A stretch of DNA of 64,000 nucleotides from Candidatus Scybalocola faecavium (GTDB lineage: Bacteria > Bacillota > Clostridia > Lachnospirales > Lachnospiraceae): the NCBI GenBank assembly GCA_018713145.1, contig DVFP01000027.1, forward strand, positions 62,001 through 126,000, read 5' to 3'. Below are positions 1-8,373 of this stretch, one piece after another. The notes below the pieces were generated by a model. It made no database searches, was not told where the DNA came from, and was given only the letters and a program-made list of their open reading frames with translations. A program made the position numbers and the translations under genes. Every line of letters begins with the position of its first letter. Position 1 is the stretch's first letter.

Positions 1-126
1 TGCAAAATGGCTTTTTTGGGAATCTATACATCCGTCTACATGGACCGGAAGCCGGTCATATTTTATGTCTTCCCGGATTCTTTCAAATTCGGTCATTTCC
101 TTTAACGGTTCTAAAAAAGCTTTCAA
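1..126 (-). CDS. mfd: Transcription-repair coupling factor Mfd, N-terminal fragment (runs off the window)
   Basis: Only the first 42 codons are in the window. The frame opens with a TTG codon at 126-124, preceded by AGGAGG and then GAAACGAT, and stays open to base 1. The peptide begins MKAFLEPLKEM and contains LPVHVDGCIDSQKSHF, which resembles the start of clostridial Mfd, the SF2 translocase that removes stalled RNA polymerase and recruits UvrA. Pth followed immediately by Mfd is a common Firmicutes gene order, which supports the call. The helicase domains cannot be seen. Confidence 0.75.
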   Translation of the reverse strand, partial: MKAFLEPLKEMTEFERIREDIKYDRLPVHVDGCIDSQKSHFA

Positions 127-159
127 ATCGTTTCCCTCCTAAGCCTGACCGTAATGCTG

Positions 160-729
160 TTACTTTTTCTTCCCATTATACTTGTTCATGGCCGCGTCTG
201 TGCCCTGGGTCATTATGGCCACCACCGCCTCTGCTGCCAGCTTGACAGACTCATCCATAACCTTGCGGTCCTCGCTGCTAAAACGTGACAAAACATAATC
301 TGCCAGATCCCAGCCTTTAGGCTTTTCACCCACACCCACTTTTACCCTTGGGAATTCCTCCGTGCCCAGGCGGGCAATAATATTCTTGACACCGTTATGG
401 CCTCCGGCGCTTCCCTTAGGCCGGATCCGGATCTGTCCCGGCTCCAGGCTGATGTCATCAAAAACAACAATGATATTTTCCGGCTCTACTTTATAATATG
501 CGGCCAGTTCCCTTAAAGAATCTCCGGACAGATTCATATAGGTCTGAGGCTTGGCCAGGATCACTTTCTGACCCTCAATAACGCCTTTGCCGCACAGAGC
601 CTTGTTCTTTTGTATACTTACATCGATCCGGAAGCTGTCTGCCAGCCGGTCGATGACTTCAAATCCAATATTATGCCGGGTTCCCTCATAAGTTCTGGTA
701 GGATTCCCCAGCCCTGCGATAATATACAT
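160..729 (-). CDS. pth: Peptidyl-tRNA hydrolase
   Basis: 189 residues, the usual length for bacterial Pth. This cytosolic enzyme cleaves the ester bond of peptidyl-tRNAs that drop off ribosomes. The family signature is clear: AGLGNPTRTYEGTRHNIGF near the N-terminus holds the conserved Asn10 and catalytic His20, FDDISLEPGQIRIR near residues 91-104 holds the conserved Asp, and GSAGGHNGVKNI follows. The ATG at 729 has the SD-like AGGAAAGATGG upstream. The gene precedes mfd by 33 bp and probably shares its transcript. A promoter lies at 898-870, and the leader between them carries a hairpin related to elements in the prfC and second degV leaders. Confidence 0.96.
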   Translation of the reverse strand: MYIIAGLGNPTRTYEGTRHNIGFEVIDRLADSFRIDVSIQKNKALCGKGVIEGQKVILAKPQTYMNLSGDSLRELAAYYKVEPENIIVVFDDISLEPGQIRIRPKGSAGGHNGVKNIIARLGTEEFPRVKVGVGEKPKGWDLADYVLSRFSSEDRKVMDESVKLAAEAVVAIMTQGTDAAMNKYNGKKK

Positions 730-787
730 AATTCACCATCTTTCCTAATCGAATACCAGGGGCAAATACCTGTTGCCCCAACTCCTA

Positions 788-862
788 ATATGAGACAAGC
801 GGCAAAAGGTCATAAATTTCATGCCTGCATGAAATTTTATGACTTTGTGTCGCGCAAAACGC
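788..862. repeat. Palindromic leader element, family A, copy 1 (pth leader)
   Basis: The plus strand reads ATATGAGACAAGCGGC then AAAAGGTCAT, followed by a hairpin with arms GTCATAAATTTCATGC and GCATGAAATTTTATGAC. The first 26 bases recur with one substitution, inverted, at the 62.1 kb element. The element occupies the pth 5' leader directly after the predicted start. Together with the terminators at 880-960 it accounts for most of the 300-base gap between pth and spoVG. Confidence 0.6.
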
Positions 863-869
863 CCTTCCC

Positions 870-898
870 ATTATAAGCATAAAAAAAATCCCTTGCAA
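870..898 (-). promoter_or_regulatory. Predicted sigma-A promoter of pth
   Basis: On the minus strand TTGCAA (898-893), a 17-base spacer and TATAAT (875-870). The -35 box sits inside the palindrome TTCCCTTGCAAGGGA, which also looks like the stem of a terminator for the upstream spoVG transcript. Predicted start near 863. Confidence 0.65.
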
Positions 899-960
899 GG
901 GAATTTTTTAAACAAACACCCCTGTCAAAAACCCGCATAAAAGCCGGTCCCTGACAGGGG
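880..960 (-). terminator. Terminator region downstream of spoVG
   Basis: Two hairpins follow spoVG on the minus strand. The first pairs CCCCTGTCA (960-952) with TGACAGGGG (927-919) around a 24-base loop. The second is TTCCCTTGCAAGGGA with eight T residues after it. Confidence 0.65.
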
Positions 961-1030
961 CAGTGCCTTTGATCTTTTATAACCGTTGAACAAACTTAAC
1001 AGTTATGATTTTTCCACATTAACCTGTATA

Positions 1031-1318
1031 CTAAATTTGAGCACTTTCTTCCGCTTCGCTTTCCAGGGCAGCAATCTCATATTTCTGGAGAATAATGCTC
1101 TGTATCCTCTCGCGGGTTTCAGAGTTGATCGGATGGGCAATATCCCTGTATTCACCATCAGCAGCCTTCCGGCTGGGCATTGCGATAAATAATCCTTTCT
1201 CGCCTTCGATCACCTTAATATCATGGACAACAAATTCATTATCCAAGGTAATGGATACAACGGCTTTCATCTTTCCTTCTTTACTGACCTTCCGTACTCT
1301 TACATCCGTAATCTGCAT
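1031..1318 (-). CDS. spoVG: Septation / RNA-binding regulator SpoVG
   Basis: 95 residues, a normal SpoVG length. The protein begins [19 protein letters not shown] and carries the conserved core [20 protein letters not shown] followed by [16 protein letters not shown], diagnostic of SpoVG. The family is a small dimeric nucleic-acid-binding protein affecting septation, sporulation and, in several Firmicutes, exoprotein expression. The ATG has AAGGGGG ten bases upstream. It follows glgD by 90 bp on the same strand and I saw no clear sigma-A promoter in that gap, so read-through from glgCD or a sporulation sigma factor is possible. A hairpin terminator follows. Confidence 0.96.
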   Translation of the reverse strand: MQITDVRVRKVSKEGKMKAVVSITLDNEFVVHDIKVIEGEKGLFIAMPSRKAADGEYRDIAHPINSETRERIQSIILQKYEIAALESEAEESAQI

Positions 1319-1408
1319 AGTGCAAGTTCCCCCTTAAGTTCATATTACTTCTTATGGTCTTTTCTCCGTCACATTCCAGTCGGAGCTATTCTTAAAGCCA
1401 ATGGCCTG

Positions 1409-2533
1409 TCAGATCACATAGCGTTCATTGTCTTCAAGGACAACCTTGATCTTGTCTTCGCTTCCTGTATAGGAAGCATTGGCGCGGATCGTATCTCTGC
1501 TTTCTACAATACAATTTTCGATCACTGTGTTGTCGCCAATATATACATCATTTAAAATAATGGAATTGCGGATCACGCAATTATTTCCCACATAGACCTT
1601 TTTAAACAGCACCGAATCTTCCACATCGCCATTGACGATACATCCGCTGGATATAAGGCTGTTTTTTACATTTGCCCCGGGATTAAACTTGGCCGGAGGC
1701 AGGTCCGCGATCTTAGAGTAAATACTTGGATACTCTTTAAAGAAATAATCCCGAACTTCCTTTTTAAGAAAATCTTTGTTTACCTTAAAATAGGACTCTA
1801 ATGTGGAAATATTTCTCCAGTATCCTTCAAGCTTATAGCCGAAGATCCGCTTCTGCTCTTTATATCTGACCAGAATATCCTGGACAAAATCATTTCTGTG
1901 CTCGCTGTGGGCCTTTTCGATCAGCTCGATCAGCTGACGGCGGCGGATCACATAAATACCTGTGGATACAAGATTTTGTTTAGCTACCAGAGGTTTTTCC
2001 TCAAAGTCTGTCACTCTGCCCTTCTCATCCACTTTTAAAATACCAAATCGGGTAAGGTCATCCTCATCACTGGACATTTCCTTATAAACTACTGTAATGT
2101 CCGCTTTTTTGGCAATGTGATCTTCCAGTACCTTATTATAGTCCATCTTATAAACACAGTCCCCGGAGGTAATGATCACATAAGGCTCATGGCAGTCTTT
2201 TAAAAAGTCCAGATTTTGATAAATGGCATCTGCCGTGCCCCTGTACCAATAGCTGTTCTCATCTGTGATGGTCGGGGTCAGCACGAAAAGGCCGCCCTGC
2301 TTTCTTCCAAAATCCCACCACTTAGATGAATTTAAATGCTGATTCAGTGATTTTGCATGATACTGGGTCATGACTGCCACTTTTTTTATGTGAGAGTTGG
2401 TCATGTTGCTCAGGGCAAAATCCACACAGCGGAAGCTTCCCGCAACAGGCATGGCCGCCACAGCTCTACGCTTTGACATCTCTCCCATACGGTCGTTTCC
2501 GCCGCCTGCTAATACTATACCGATCGCTCTCAT
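1409..2533 (-). CDS. glgD: Glucose-1-phosphate adenylyltransferase subunit GlgD
   Basis: 374 residues from the ATG at 2533; a GTG one codon upstream (2536) is also possible. It has the nucleotidyltransferase fold (IVLAGGGNDRMGEMSKRRAV at the N-terminus, WYRGTADAIYQN around residue 100) and a C-terminal left-handed beta-helix region. The degenerate LAGGGNDRMG in place of the GlgC pyrophosphorylase motif, and the pairing with glgC, identify it as GlgD, the partner subunit of Firmicutes GlgCD that modulates ADP-glucose synthesis for glycogen. The glgC stop and glgD start overlap as TGATG, so the two are probably translationally coupled. Confidence 0.93.
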   Translation of the reverse strand: MRAIGIVLAGGGNDRMGEMSKRRAVAAMPVAGSFRCVDFALSNMTNSHIKKVAVMTQYHAKSLNQHLNSSKWWDFGRKQGGLFVLTPTITDENSYWYRGTADAIYQNLDFLKDCHEPYVIITSGDCVYKMDYNKVLEDHIAKKADITVVYKEMSSDEDDLTRFGILKVDEKGRVTDFEEKPLVAKQNLVSTGIYVIRRRQLIELIEKAHSEHRNDFVQDILVRYKEQKRIFGYKLEGYWRNISTLESYFKVNKDFLKKEVRDYFFKEYPSIYSKIADLPPAKFNPGANVKNSLISSGCIVNGDVEDSVLFKKVYVGNNCVIRNSIILNDVYIGDNTVIENCIVESRDTIRANASYTGSEDKIKVVLEDNERYVI

Positions 2534-3804
2534 CACATCTCACCTGCCTTAATTATTGCTTGTCCGCCTGCCAGTAACCCATCCGGATAATCTTCTTTTT
2601 CAGTCACTCCGGATATTGCTGTATTTTTACCGATCTTTACGTCCGAAGGGATCACAGAATTTTCTGCGATGGTCACCAGATCAAAGGCATAAACCTTTGG
2701 ATTTAAAACGCTGGGGGCAAACTCGCCAACGCCCATTTCCACGTTATCGCCTACCACAACATTCTCTCCGATAATGGCCTTGTCAATGACGCAGTTTTTA
2801 CCAATGACAGCGCCCCGCATAACAATGGAATTTCTCACCACAGAGCCTTCACCTACAGTCACTCCGGCGCCTACAACGCTTCCGGACACCTCCCCGTAGA
2901 TTTCCGACCCTTCGCCGATAATGCATCGCTCTACTTTCGAATCACTTCCTAAATACTGAGGGGTGATAATGTCATTATTCGTATAGATCTTCCAAAATTC
3001 CTCATAAAGGTTAAACTCAGGGATAATATCAATAAGCTCCATATTCGCTTCCCAGTAGGAACCCAGGGTCCCTACGTCTTTCCAGTAGCCGTTAAACTCA
3101 TAAACAAAACAGTTATGGGCCCTTTCATGGACATAAGGGATCACATGCTTGCCAAAATCACACCCCGGGACATCCTTCAGGGTCAGGAGCGCTTCCTTTA
3201 GGATACTCCAGTTAAAAATGTAAATGCCCATGGACGCCAGGTTGCTGCTTGGTTTTTCCGGCTTTTCTTCAAACTCTTTAATATTGCCGTTTTCATCTGC
3301 CACAACAACACCGAAACGGCTGGCCTCTTCCCATGGCACCGGCATACAGGCAATGGTAATGTCTGCATGTTTAGCCTTGTGATAATCCAGCATCACTTCA
3401 TAATCCATCTTATAAATATGGTCTCCTCCAAGGATGAGTACATATTCCGGATTATAAGTTTCTATGTACTCGATATTCTGATAGATAGCGTTGGCTGTGC
3501 CGGAATACCAGTCAGAATGTTCGGTTTTCTCATAGGGAGGAAGCAGTGTAACGCCGCCGTAGTTTTTGTCCAGATCCCATGGGACACCGATCCCGATATG
3601 GGTGTTGAGCTTTAAATGCCTGTACTGAGTCAGCACGCCTACGGTGTCGATCCCGGAATTAATACAGTTGCTTAATGGAAAATCAATGATTCTATATTTG
3701 CCTCCAAATGCAACGGCAGGTTTTGCAACATTGGCTGTCAGTACGCCCAGTCTGCTTCCCTGGCCCCCTGCCAGAAGCATTGCTATCATCTCTTTTTTAA
3801 TCAC
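2533..3804 (-). CDS. glgC: Glucose-1-phosphate adenylyltransferase GlgC
   Basis: ADP-glucose pyrophosphorylase, making ADP-glucose from ATP and glucose 1-phosphate for glycogen. The GTG at 3804 is preferred because AGAGGTG lies six bases upstream and the protein then starts [20 protein letters not shown] like known GlgC (423 residues); an ATG 25 codons upstream has no such support. The motif [13 protein letters not shown] is at the N-terminus, [12 protein letters not shown] follows near residue 105, and a C-terminal hexapeptide beta-helix contains [20 protein letters not shown] good promoter lies at 3917-3889. First gene of a glgC-glgD unit. Confidence 0.96.
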   Translation of the reverse strand: MIKKEMIAMLLAGGQGSRLGVLTANVAKPAVAFGGKYRIIDFPLSNCINSGIDTVGVLTQYRHLKLNTHIGIGVPWDLDKNYGGVTLLPPYEKTEHSDWYSGTANAIYQNIEYIETYNPEYVLILGGDHIYKMDYEVMLDYHKAKHADITIACMPVPWEEASRFGVVVADENGNIKEFEEKPEKPSSNLASMGIYIFNWSILKEALLTLKDVPGCDFGKHVIPYVHERAHNCFVYEFNGYWKDVGTLGSYWEANMELIDIIPEFNLYEEFWKIYTNNDIITPQYLGSDSKVERCIIGEGSEIYGEVSGSVVGAGVTVGEGSVVRNSIVMRGAVIGKNCVIDKAIIGENVVVGDNVEMGVGEFAPSVLNPKVYAFDLVTIAENSVIPSDVKIGKNTAISGVTEKEDYPDGLLAGGQAIIKAGEM

Positions 3805-3888
3805 GCCTATCACCTCTTGTTGTTTGAAAATTTCAGATAAACAGTGGAACGCTTCCTTTCCTGGTGCCGCAACGTCCACTATGTGGAC

Positions 3889-3917
3889 ATTATACCACTA
3901 TTTTTTTCAAATGTGAA
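3889..3917 (-). promoter_or_regulatory. Predicted sigma-A promoter of glgC, with dyad at the start site
   Basis: Minus strand TTCACA (3917-3912), 17-base spacer, TATAAT (3894-3889), start near 3882. The dyad GTCCAC-ATA-GTGGAC (3888-3874) covers the predicted start site, which could be an operator or a 5' hairpin. Confidence 0.75.
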
Positions 3918-4149
3918 TAGTTTTACTAATTATTTTTATTTTAAAAAGCTTATTCTATGCATTTTTACTATTTTCCGCGTTTTTTCGTCCTTTTTCGATT
4001 CGTTTTTTTTAATATATTTACATATTATTATGTTTTATTTTTTATGATTTTTTACTTTTTTTGTCGACAAATTCCCTTTTATGACGGCCGGATGGAAAAA
4101 AGCCGGCTCATATTTTCTTTTTTGCCCCGGATTTCTTATGACAAAGCCT
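3918..4149. other. AT-rich gap between the divergent glgC and murC promoters
   Basis: About 230 bases with long T runs on the plus strand, densest at roughly 3955-4065. It lies between the divergent promoters of glgC and murC. I found no gene, no convincing hairpin and no known riboswitch. The A/T tracts may simply be an UP-element or curved DNA; that is inference. Confidence 0.5.
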
Positions 4150-4178
4150 TTGATTTTTTTATAAACTGTGTTTATAAT
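4150..4178 (+). promoter_or_regulatory. Predicted sigma-A promoter of murC
   Basis: TTGATT (4150-4155), exactly 17 bases, then TATAAT (4173-4178). The murC ATG is about 70 bases downstream. Confidence 0.8.
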
Positions 4179-4251
4179 GTACATGACACAAAAAGAATAA
4201 AAAACAGAACAAGATCAATCATTATTTTATAGAACAGGATGTGTGTAATTT

Positions 4252-5634
4252 ATGTACCAACTGAATTTTGATGTTCCGATCCACGTTCATTTTATAGGTA
4301 TTGGAGGCATCAGCATGAGCGGCCTTGCCCAGATCCTATTAACCCGCGGATTTACCATTTCAGGATCAGACACTCACGAAACCCCTATCACAAAGCACCT
4401 GGCTGAGGAAGGGGCTCTTATCCATTATCCCCAGCAGGCAGAGAACATCACCCCGGATATTGATCTGGTCGTGTATACGGCTGCCATCCATCCGGATAAC
4501 CCGGAATACAGGGCTGCTTTAGACAGCGGGATCCCTATGATGGACCGGGCGGAACTTTTAGGGCAGATCATGAAACATTACGAAAAGTCGGTGGCTGTGG
4601 CTGGGACTCACGGAAAAACTACCACCACTTCCATGCTTTCCTACATCCTTCTTAAGGGCAAATGTGATCCCACCATTTCTGTGGGCGGAATCTTAAAGGC
4701 GATCCACGGAAATATCCGCATCGGTCACTCCCCTTACTTTGTCGCAGAAGCATGTGAATATACCAACAGCTTTTTAAAGTTCCATCCGAAAATGGAGATC
4801 ATACTTAATATAGAAGAGGACCATCTGGATTTCTTTAAAGATATTCATGACATCCGCCATTCTTTTAAAGAATTTGCCCACCGGCTTCCTTCCGATGGTA
4901 CGCTGATCATCCACGGAGGCATTGATCATTATGAGGAGATCACGGAAGGGCTTTCCTGTAAGGTCATTACCTTTGGCTTAGATCCGGAAAATGATTTTTC
5001 TGCGGCAAATATTACCTATGATTCCATGGCCGAGGGCAGTTTTGACCTGATGATCCACGGGGAATATGTGGACCGTATCCAGTTAAGTGTCAACGGCGCC
5101 CATAATGTTACCAATGCCTTAGCCGCCATTGCCGCCGGGGTCCAGATGAATATTTCTATTGAGGATATTAAGGAAGGGCTGTCAGATTATGAAGGCACGG
5201 ACCGGAGATTTGAATATAAAGGCACCTTTGACGGAGTTACCGTTATTGATGACTATGCCCACCATCCCACAGAAATCAAAGCGACTCTTACCACAGCTCA
5301 AAATTATCCCCATAAAAATCTGTGGTGCGTGTTCCAGCCTCATACCTACACTCGGACAAAGGCATTTTTACATGAATTTGCCGACGCCTTAAGTCTGGCC
5401 GACAAGGTTGTCCTGGCAGATATTTTCCCGGCAAGAGAGACGGACCCGGGAGACATCCATTCCAAAGATATTATGAAGCTGCTTCAGGAAAAAGGCAAAG
5501 ACCAGGTATGGTACTTCCCCTCCTTTGAAGCGATTGAGGATTTTCTCCAAAAAAATTGTACCCACGGTGATCTGTTGATAACTATGGGTGCCGGAGACGT
5601 TGTAAACATTGGAGAAGACCTGATTCGTCCATAG
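4252..5634 (+). CDS. murC: UDP-N-acetylmuramate--L-alanine ligase
   Basis: 460 residues, typical for MurC, the cytosolic ATP-dependent ligase adding L-Ala to UDP-MurNAc. The N-terminal UDP-binding motif HFIGIGGISMSGLAQILL is at about residues 13-30, the Mur ligase P-loop AGTHGKTTTTSML at about 117-129, and the C-terminal domain includes DDYAHHPTEIKATL. The ATG at 4252 has AGGAT about 11 bases upstream. It stands alone with its own promoter and a strong terminator. Confidence 0.97.
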   Translation: MYQLNFDVPIHVHFIGIGGISMSGLAQILLTRGFTISGSDTHETPITKHLAEEGALIHYPQQAENITPDIDLVVYTAAIHPDNPEYRAALDSGIPMMDRAELLGQIMKHYEKSVAVAGTHGKTTTTSMLSYILLKGKCDPTISVGGILKAIHGNIRIGHSPYFVAEACEYTNSFLKFHPKMEIILNIEEDHLDFFKDIHDIRHSFKEFAHRLPSDGTLIIHGGIDHYEEITEGLSCKVITFGLDPENDFSAANITYDSMAEGSFDLMIHGEYVDRIQLSVNGAHNVTNALAAIAAGVQMNISIEDIKEGLSDYEGTDRRFEYKGTFDGVTVIDDYAHHPTEIKATLTTAQNYPHKNLWCVFQPHTYTRTKAFLHEFADALSLADKVVLADIFPARETDPGDIHSKDIMKLLQEKGKDQVWYFPSFEAIEDFLQKNCTHGDLLITMGAGDVVNIGEDLIRP

Positions 5635-5844
5635 TTATCCACAATATCCACAAATTTATAAACAATTTAGTGTTTATGAATTTGTGGATATTTTTATTTA
5701 CATAACAACATCTTCCTTTTTCCCCATAATTCCCATAAATCCTACATTTTTCGCCGCGCTTCCCTAAAATGGCGACTTATTATGTCCACCATTTATCCAC
5801 ATTATCCACATTGTCCACAAAAAAAATATTCACAGACTGTGGAT
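5635..5844. promoter_or_regulatory. Cluster of DnaA boxes upstream of dnaD-dnaC
   Basis: Perfect TTATCCACA boxes occur at 5635-5643, 5793-5801 and 5802-5810. One-mismatch boxes are TTGTCCACA at 5811-5819 and ATATCCACA at 5644-5652 and, inverted, 5691-5683. The three boxes at 5793-5819 abut head-to-tail with no spacer. A weaker pair flanks CACAGACTGTG at 5831-5841. The cluster ends just before the predicted promoter of the primosome genes, so DnaA control of dnaD-dnaC is the simplest reading. Confidence 0.75.
5644..5698 (+). terminator. Terminator of murC, built from DnaA-box-like arms
   Basis: Arms ATATCCACAAATTTATAAAC and its near-perfect complement (5671-5691) form a stem of about 20 bp, followed by TTTTTATTTA. 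The arm ends are ATATCCACA, one base off the DnaA-box consensus, in both orientations. Confidence 0.75.
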
Positions 5845-5855
5845 TTTCCCGGCTA

Positions 5856-5884
5856 TTCTCATTTTTTTAAATCTGTGTTATACT
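5856..5884 (+). promoter_or_regulatory. Possible promoter of dnaD-dnaC
   Basis: TTCTCA (5856-5861), 17 bases, TATACT (5879-5884). The -35 is weak (four of six), which would fit a regulated promoter next to the DnaA boxes. Confidence 0.5.
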
Positions 5885-5933
5885 ACACACAATAACGATG
5901 TTGGCATCAAATGTAGAAAGTACAGGTGAATCC

Positions 5934-7082
5934 ATGAATACTCTAACCCTTCAGGGACCTTCAGATAAAACATTCACAGTTTTATCCAATGATTTTCTGG
6001 ACAACTATATGCCCAGGGCCAGCGGGGACTTTGTAAAAATTTATCTTTATTTTCTCCGTTATTCCTCCTGTGCCCATGCCGGCGTCAGTCTGGCCAGTGC
6101 TGCAGATACCTTCTGCATGACTGAAAATGATGTCCACCGGGCACTAAAATACTGGGAACGGGAAGGACTTATGACTTTAGGCTATCGTCAGGGACAGCTG
6201 TGCTCCATCAGTCTTGACACATCCCAGACGGCATCAAAGACCTGTGAGCCTGAGTCAGATCTTGCGCCGCCGGTAGATCTGATCCCGGCAGCAGAGTCCA
6301 AAAATGAACATTCTAAAGATACCGATGAAGCTCCCAATATGTATAACGGGATTCCCGCCTACTCGGCCAGGGATCTGGACAGCTTTAAAAAGAAAAATGA
6401 CAGCCAGCTGTTTTTTGTCATTGAGCAGTATCTTGGAAAACCGCTGGGGCCTACCGATGTTAATATTATTGTTTTTATCGGCGAAAAGCTGGGGTTTTCC
6501 TCGGAACTTATTGAATATCTTTTTGAATACTGTGTCTCCAACAACCATTACAGTATCCATTATATTGAAAAAACAGCCCTGGCGTGGGCCAGGGAAGGCA
6601 TTGATACAGTGGCTAAGGCAAAGGCCCGGTCAGCCTATTACAATAAGACCTATTTCGACATTTTAAAAGCCTTTGGCATTACTAACAGAAACCCAGCCCC
6701 CTCTGAGGTGGAGCACATCCGGCGCTGGACACGGGAGTACGGATTTCCCATGCCTGTGATCCTGGAAGCCTGCCGCCGCACTATTGAGGCGACCCACAGT
6801 CCAAGTTTTGCCTATGCCCAGAGCATCCTGGAACGGTGGTATAAAAATAACGTAGGCAGCCTGGAAGATGTCAAGGCGCTGGATGAGGAACATGCCCGGA
6901 AAAAACAGGAAAAAGAGAAGCAGGCCCTGGAAAAACAGGGGTCACAGGCTCAAAATGTGTCCAATCAAAAGACTTCCGGAAATAAATTCCACAATTTTGA
7001 CCAGCGTTCCTATGACTATAGCCAATTAGAACAGATGCTTTTGGGGAAAACTATGAAACAACCAGAGAATGGGAGGTCCTGA
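5934..7082 (+). CDS. DnaD/DnaB-family replication initiation protein
   Basis: 382 residues from the ATG at 5934, chosen because AGGTG lies five bases upstream; an in-frame ATG at 5898 lacks an RBS. The N-terminus (about 10-90) looks like a DnaD-type winged helix (FVKIYLYFLRYSSC, ALKYWEREGLMTLGY). An acidic linker leads to two DnaD C-terminal-type domains, about 140-232 and 238-306 (the second ending SFAYAQSILERWYKNNV), then a Lys/Glu/Gln-rich tail. DnaD proteins remodel DnaA-bound origin DNA and help load the helicase. The helicase-loader gene follows after 3 bp. Confidence 0.9.
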   Translation: MNTLTLQGPSDKTFTVLSNDFLDNYMPRASGDFVKIYLYFLRYSSCAHAGVSLASAADTFCMTENDVHRALKYWEREGLMTLGYRQGQLCSISLDTSQTASKTCEPESDLAPPVDLIPAAESKNEHSKDTDEAPNMYNGIPAYSARDLDSFKKKNDSQLFFVIEQYLGKPLGPTDVNIIVFIGEKLGFSSELIEYLFEYCVSNNHYSIHYIEKTALAWAREGIDTVAKAKARSAYYNKTYFDILKAFGITNRNPAPSEVEHIRRWTREYGFPMPVILEACRRTIEATHSPSFAYAQSILERWYKNNVGSLEDVKALDEEHARKKQEKEKQALEKQGSQAQNVSNQKTSGNKFHNFDQRSYDYSQLEQMLLGKTMKQPENGRS

Positions 7083-7085
7083 TCC

Positions 7086-8078
7086 ATGCCACTAAAAAAC
7101 TCTCAATATAATGCCATTATCCGGCGTTACGACCAGCTCCGTTTTGAAAACAGCCGTCAGCTGGAAGCACGGCGTCAAAAAGTCTATGGGGCAGTTCCCC
7201 AGATCCGCCAGATCGATGAGGACATGGCCCACACTGCCGCGGAATATGCCCGCAAAGCTGTCAGCAGCAAGAAAAACACATCCATAAAGGACTTTAAAGA
7301 AGATATGGCCAGACTCAGCCAAAAGCGTCAGGCTCTTATGGAAGAAAACGGATTTCCGGCAGATTATCTTGAGCTGAAGTATCACTGTCCTGACTGCCAG
7401 GACACGGGCTTTATCGGCAATGAAAAGTGCCACTGTTTTAAACAGGCCATTGTGGATCTGGTTTATGCTCAGTCCAATATCCGCCAGCGCCTTACGGAGG
7501 AAAATTTTGACACATTCCGCCTGGACCTTTATTCGGCAGAGACGGACCGGCGCTTAGGCATCAGCCCCCGGGAAAATATGGAAAATATCCTTTCCTGCTG
7601 CCGGGATTTTATTAAAAATTTTGACCAGAGCCATGAAAATCTCCTGTTTTGCGGCAATACGGGAGTTGGAAAGACCTTTTTGTCCAACTGCATCGCCCGG
7701 GAACTGCTGGATTCAGCCCATACAGTGATCTATCTGACCGCTTTCCAACTGGTGGATATTATGGAAAGCAATACCTTTGGCAAGGATGATGACGATCTGG
7801 CAAATGAGGATATGTTCGACTATATTTTCGACTGTGACCTGCTTATTATCGATGACCTGGGGACAGAGCTGAACAACAGCTTTATTACCTCCCAGCTGTT
7901 TTTATGTATAAATGAGCGGCTGCTTCGACGAAAGTCTACCATCATCTCCACCAACCTGTCCCTGGAAAAGCTCCAGAAAGAGTACAGTGAGCGGATCTTT
8001 TCCCGGATCGTAAGCAATTACCGGATCCTGGCGATTTTCGGGGATGATATTCGGGTGAAAAAGGCCATCGCCCCTTAA
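7086..8078 (+). CDS. DnaC/DnaI-like AAA+ helicase loader
   Basis: 330 residues. A helical N-terminus is followed by a probable zinc site with Cys101, Cys104, Cys115 and Cys117 (YHCPDCQDTGFIGNEKCHC). The AAA+ module has Walker A GNTGVGKT at about 190-197, Walker B LLIIDDLGTE at about 252-261, and sensor region IISTNLSLEKL. This architecture matches loaders that place the replicative helicase on origin DNA, and the DnaD-like neighbour supports it. IstB-type transposase helpers share the AAA+ domain but lack this zinc-bearing N-terminus, and no transposase is nearby. A hairpin terminator follows. Confidence 0.92.
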   Translation: MPLKNSQYNAIIRRYDQLRFENSRQLEARRQKVYGAVPQIRQIDEDMAHTAAEYARKAVSSKKNTSIKDFKEDMARLSQKRQALMEENGFPADYLELKYHCPDCQDTGFIGNEKCHCFKQAIVDLVYAQSNIRQRLTEENFDTFRLDLYSAETDRRLGISPRENMENILSCCRDFIKNFDQSHENLLFCGNTGVGKTFLSNCIARELLDSAHTVIYLTAFQLVDIMESNTFGKDDDDLANEDMFDYIFDCDLLIIDDLGTELNNSFITSQLFLCINERLLRRKSTIISTNLSLEKLQKEYSERIFSRIVSNYRILAIFGDDIRVKKAIAP

Positions 8079-8096
8079 GATCACCCCCGACACCTT

Positions 8097-8125
8097 AAGA
8101 TGCCATGAAAGGCGGCATCTTTTTT
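8097..8125 (+). terminator. Terminator of dnaD-dnaC
   Basis: AAGATGCC (8097-8104) pairs with GGCATCTT (8114-8121), followed by a T run. Confidence 0.8.
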
Positions 8126-8197
8126 CGCCATAATTAACAGAGTTTTATCCAGAGTTTTACAAAATTCGACGAAACCTTACAAAATTTATTTTTGCTC

Positions 8198-8226
8198 TTG
8201 TTTTATGGAAATTTCTCCTATACAAT
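8198..8226 (+). promoter_or_regulatory. Predicted sigma-A promoter of prs
   Basis: TTGTTT (8198-8203), 17 bases, TACAAT (8221-8226). It implies a leader of about 140 bases before the prs start. Confidence 0.65.
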
Positions 8227-8240
8227 GTAGGTGGTAAAAA

Positions 8241-8314
8241 GTTACTATTCCCTGTGAACAGTAACAAAATTCGCATCAGCTCAGACAGGCCCTTTTATCT
8301 GACGCCTGTTTTTT
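8241..8314 (+). promoter_or_regulatory. Structured prs leader: inverted repeat plus terminator-like hairpin
   Basis: GTTACT (8241-8246) and AGTAAC (8260-8265) are inverted and resemble a shortened family B palindrome. Downstream, ACAGGC (8285-8290) can pair with GCCTGT (8304-8309) just before a T run, and TCAGA (8281-8285) can instead pair with TCTGA (8298-8302). This looks like an intrinsic terminator inside the leader, hence possible attenuation. No known riboswitch was recognised. Confidence 0.5.
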
Positions 8315-8373
8315 CTGTTGCAAAAAATTTTGTCATGTAACTTATTTGCGTGCACATACCATGGAGGTCAAAC

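Noticed and set aside
610-876. Plus-strand frame crossing pth and its leader
   Set aside because: Antisense to pth and to the palindromic element; no RBS.
3957-4232. Small Phe/Tyr-rich plus-strand frame in the T-rich gap
   Set aside because: Composition results from T runs; there is no RBS and it overlaps the murC promoter.
5635-5844. Chromosomal origin of replication
   Set aside because: DnaA boxes are dense, but dnaA, dnaN, rpmH and gyr genes are absent and the gene set is not that of oriC. Regulation or titration is more likely.
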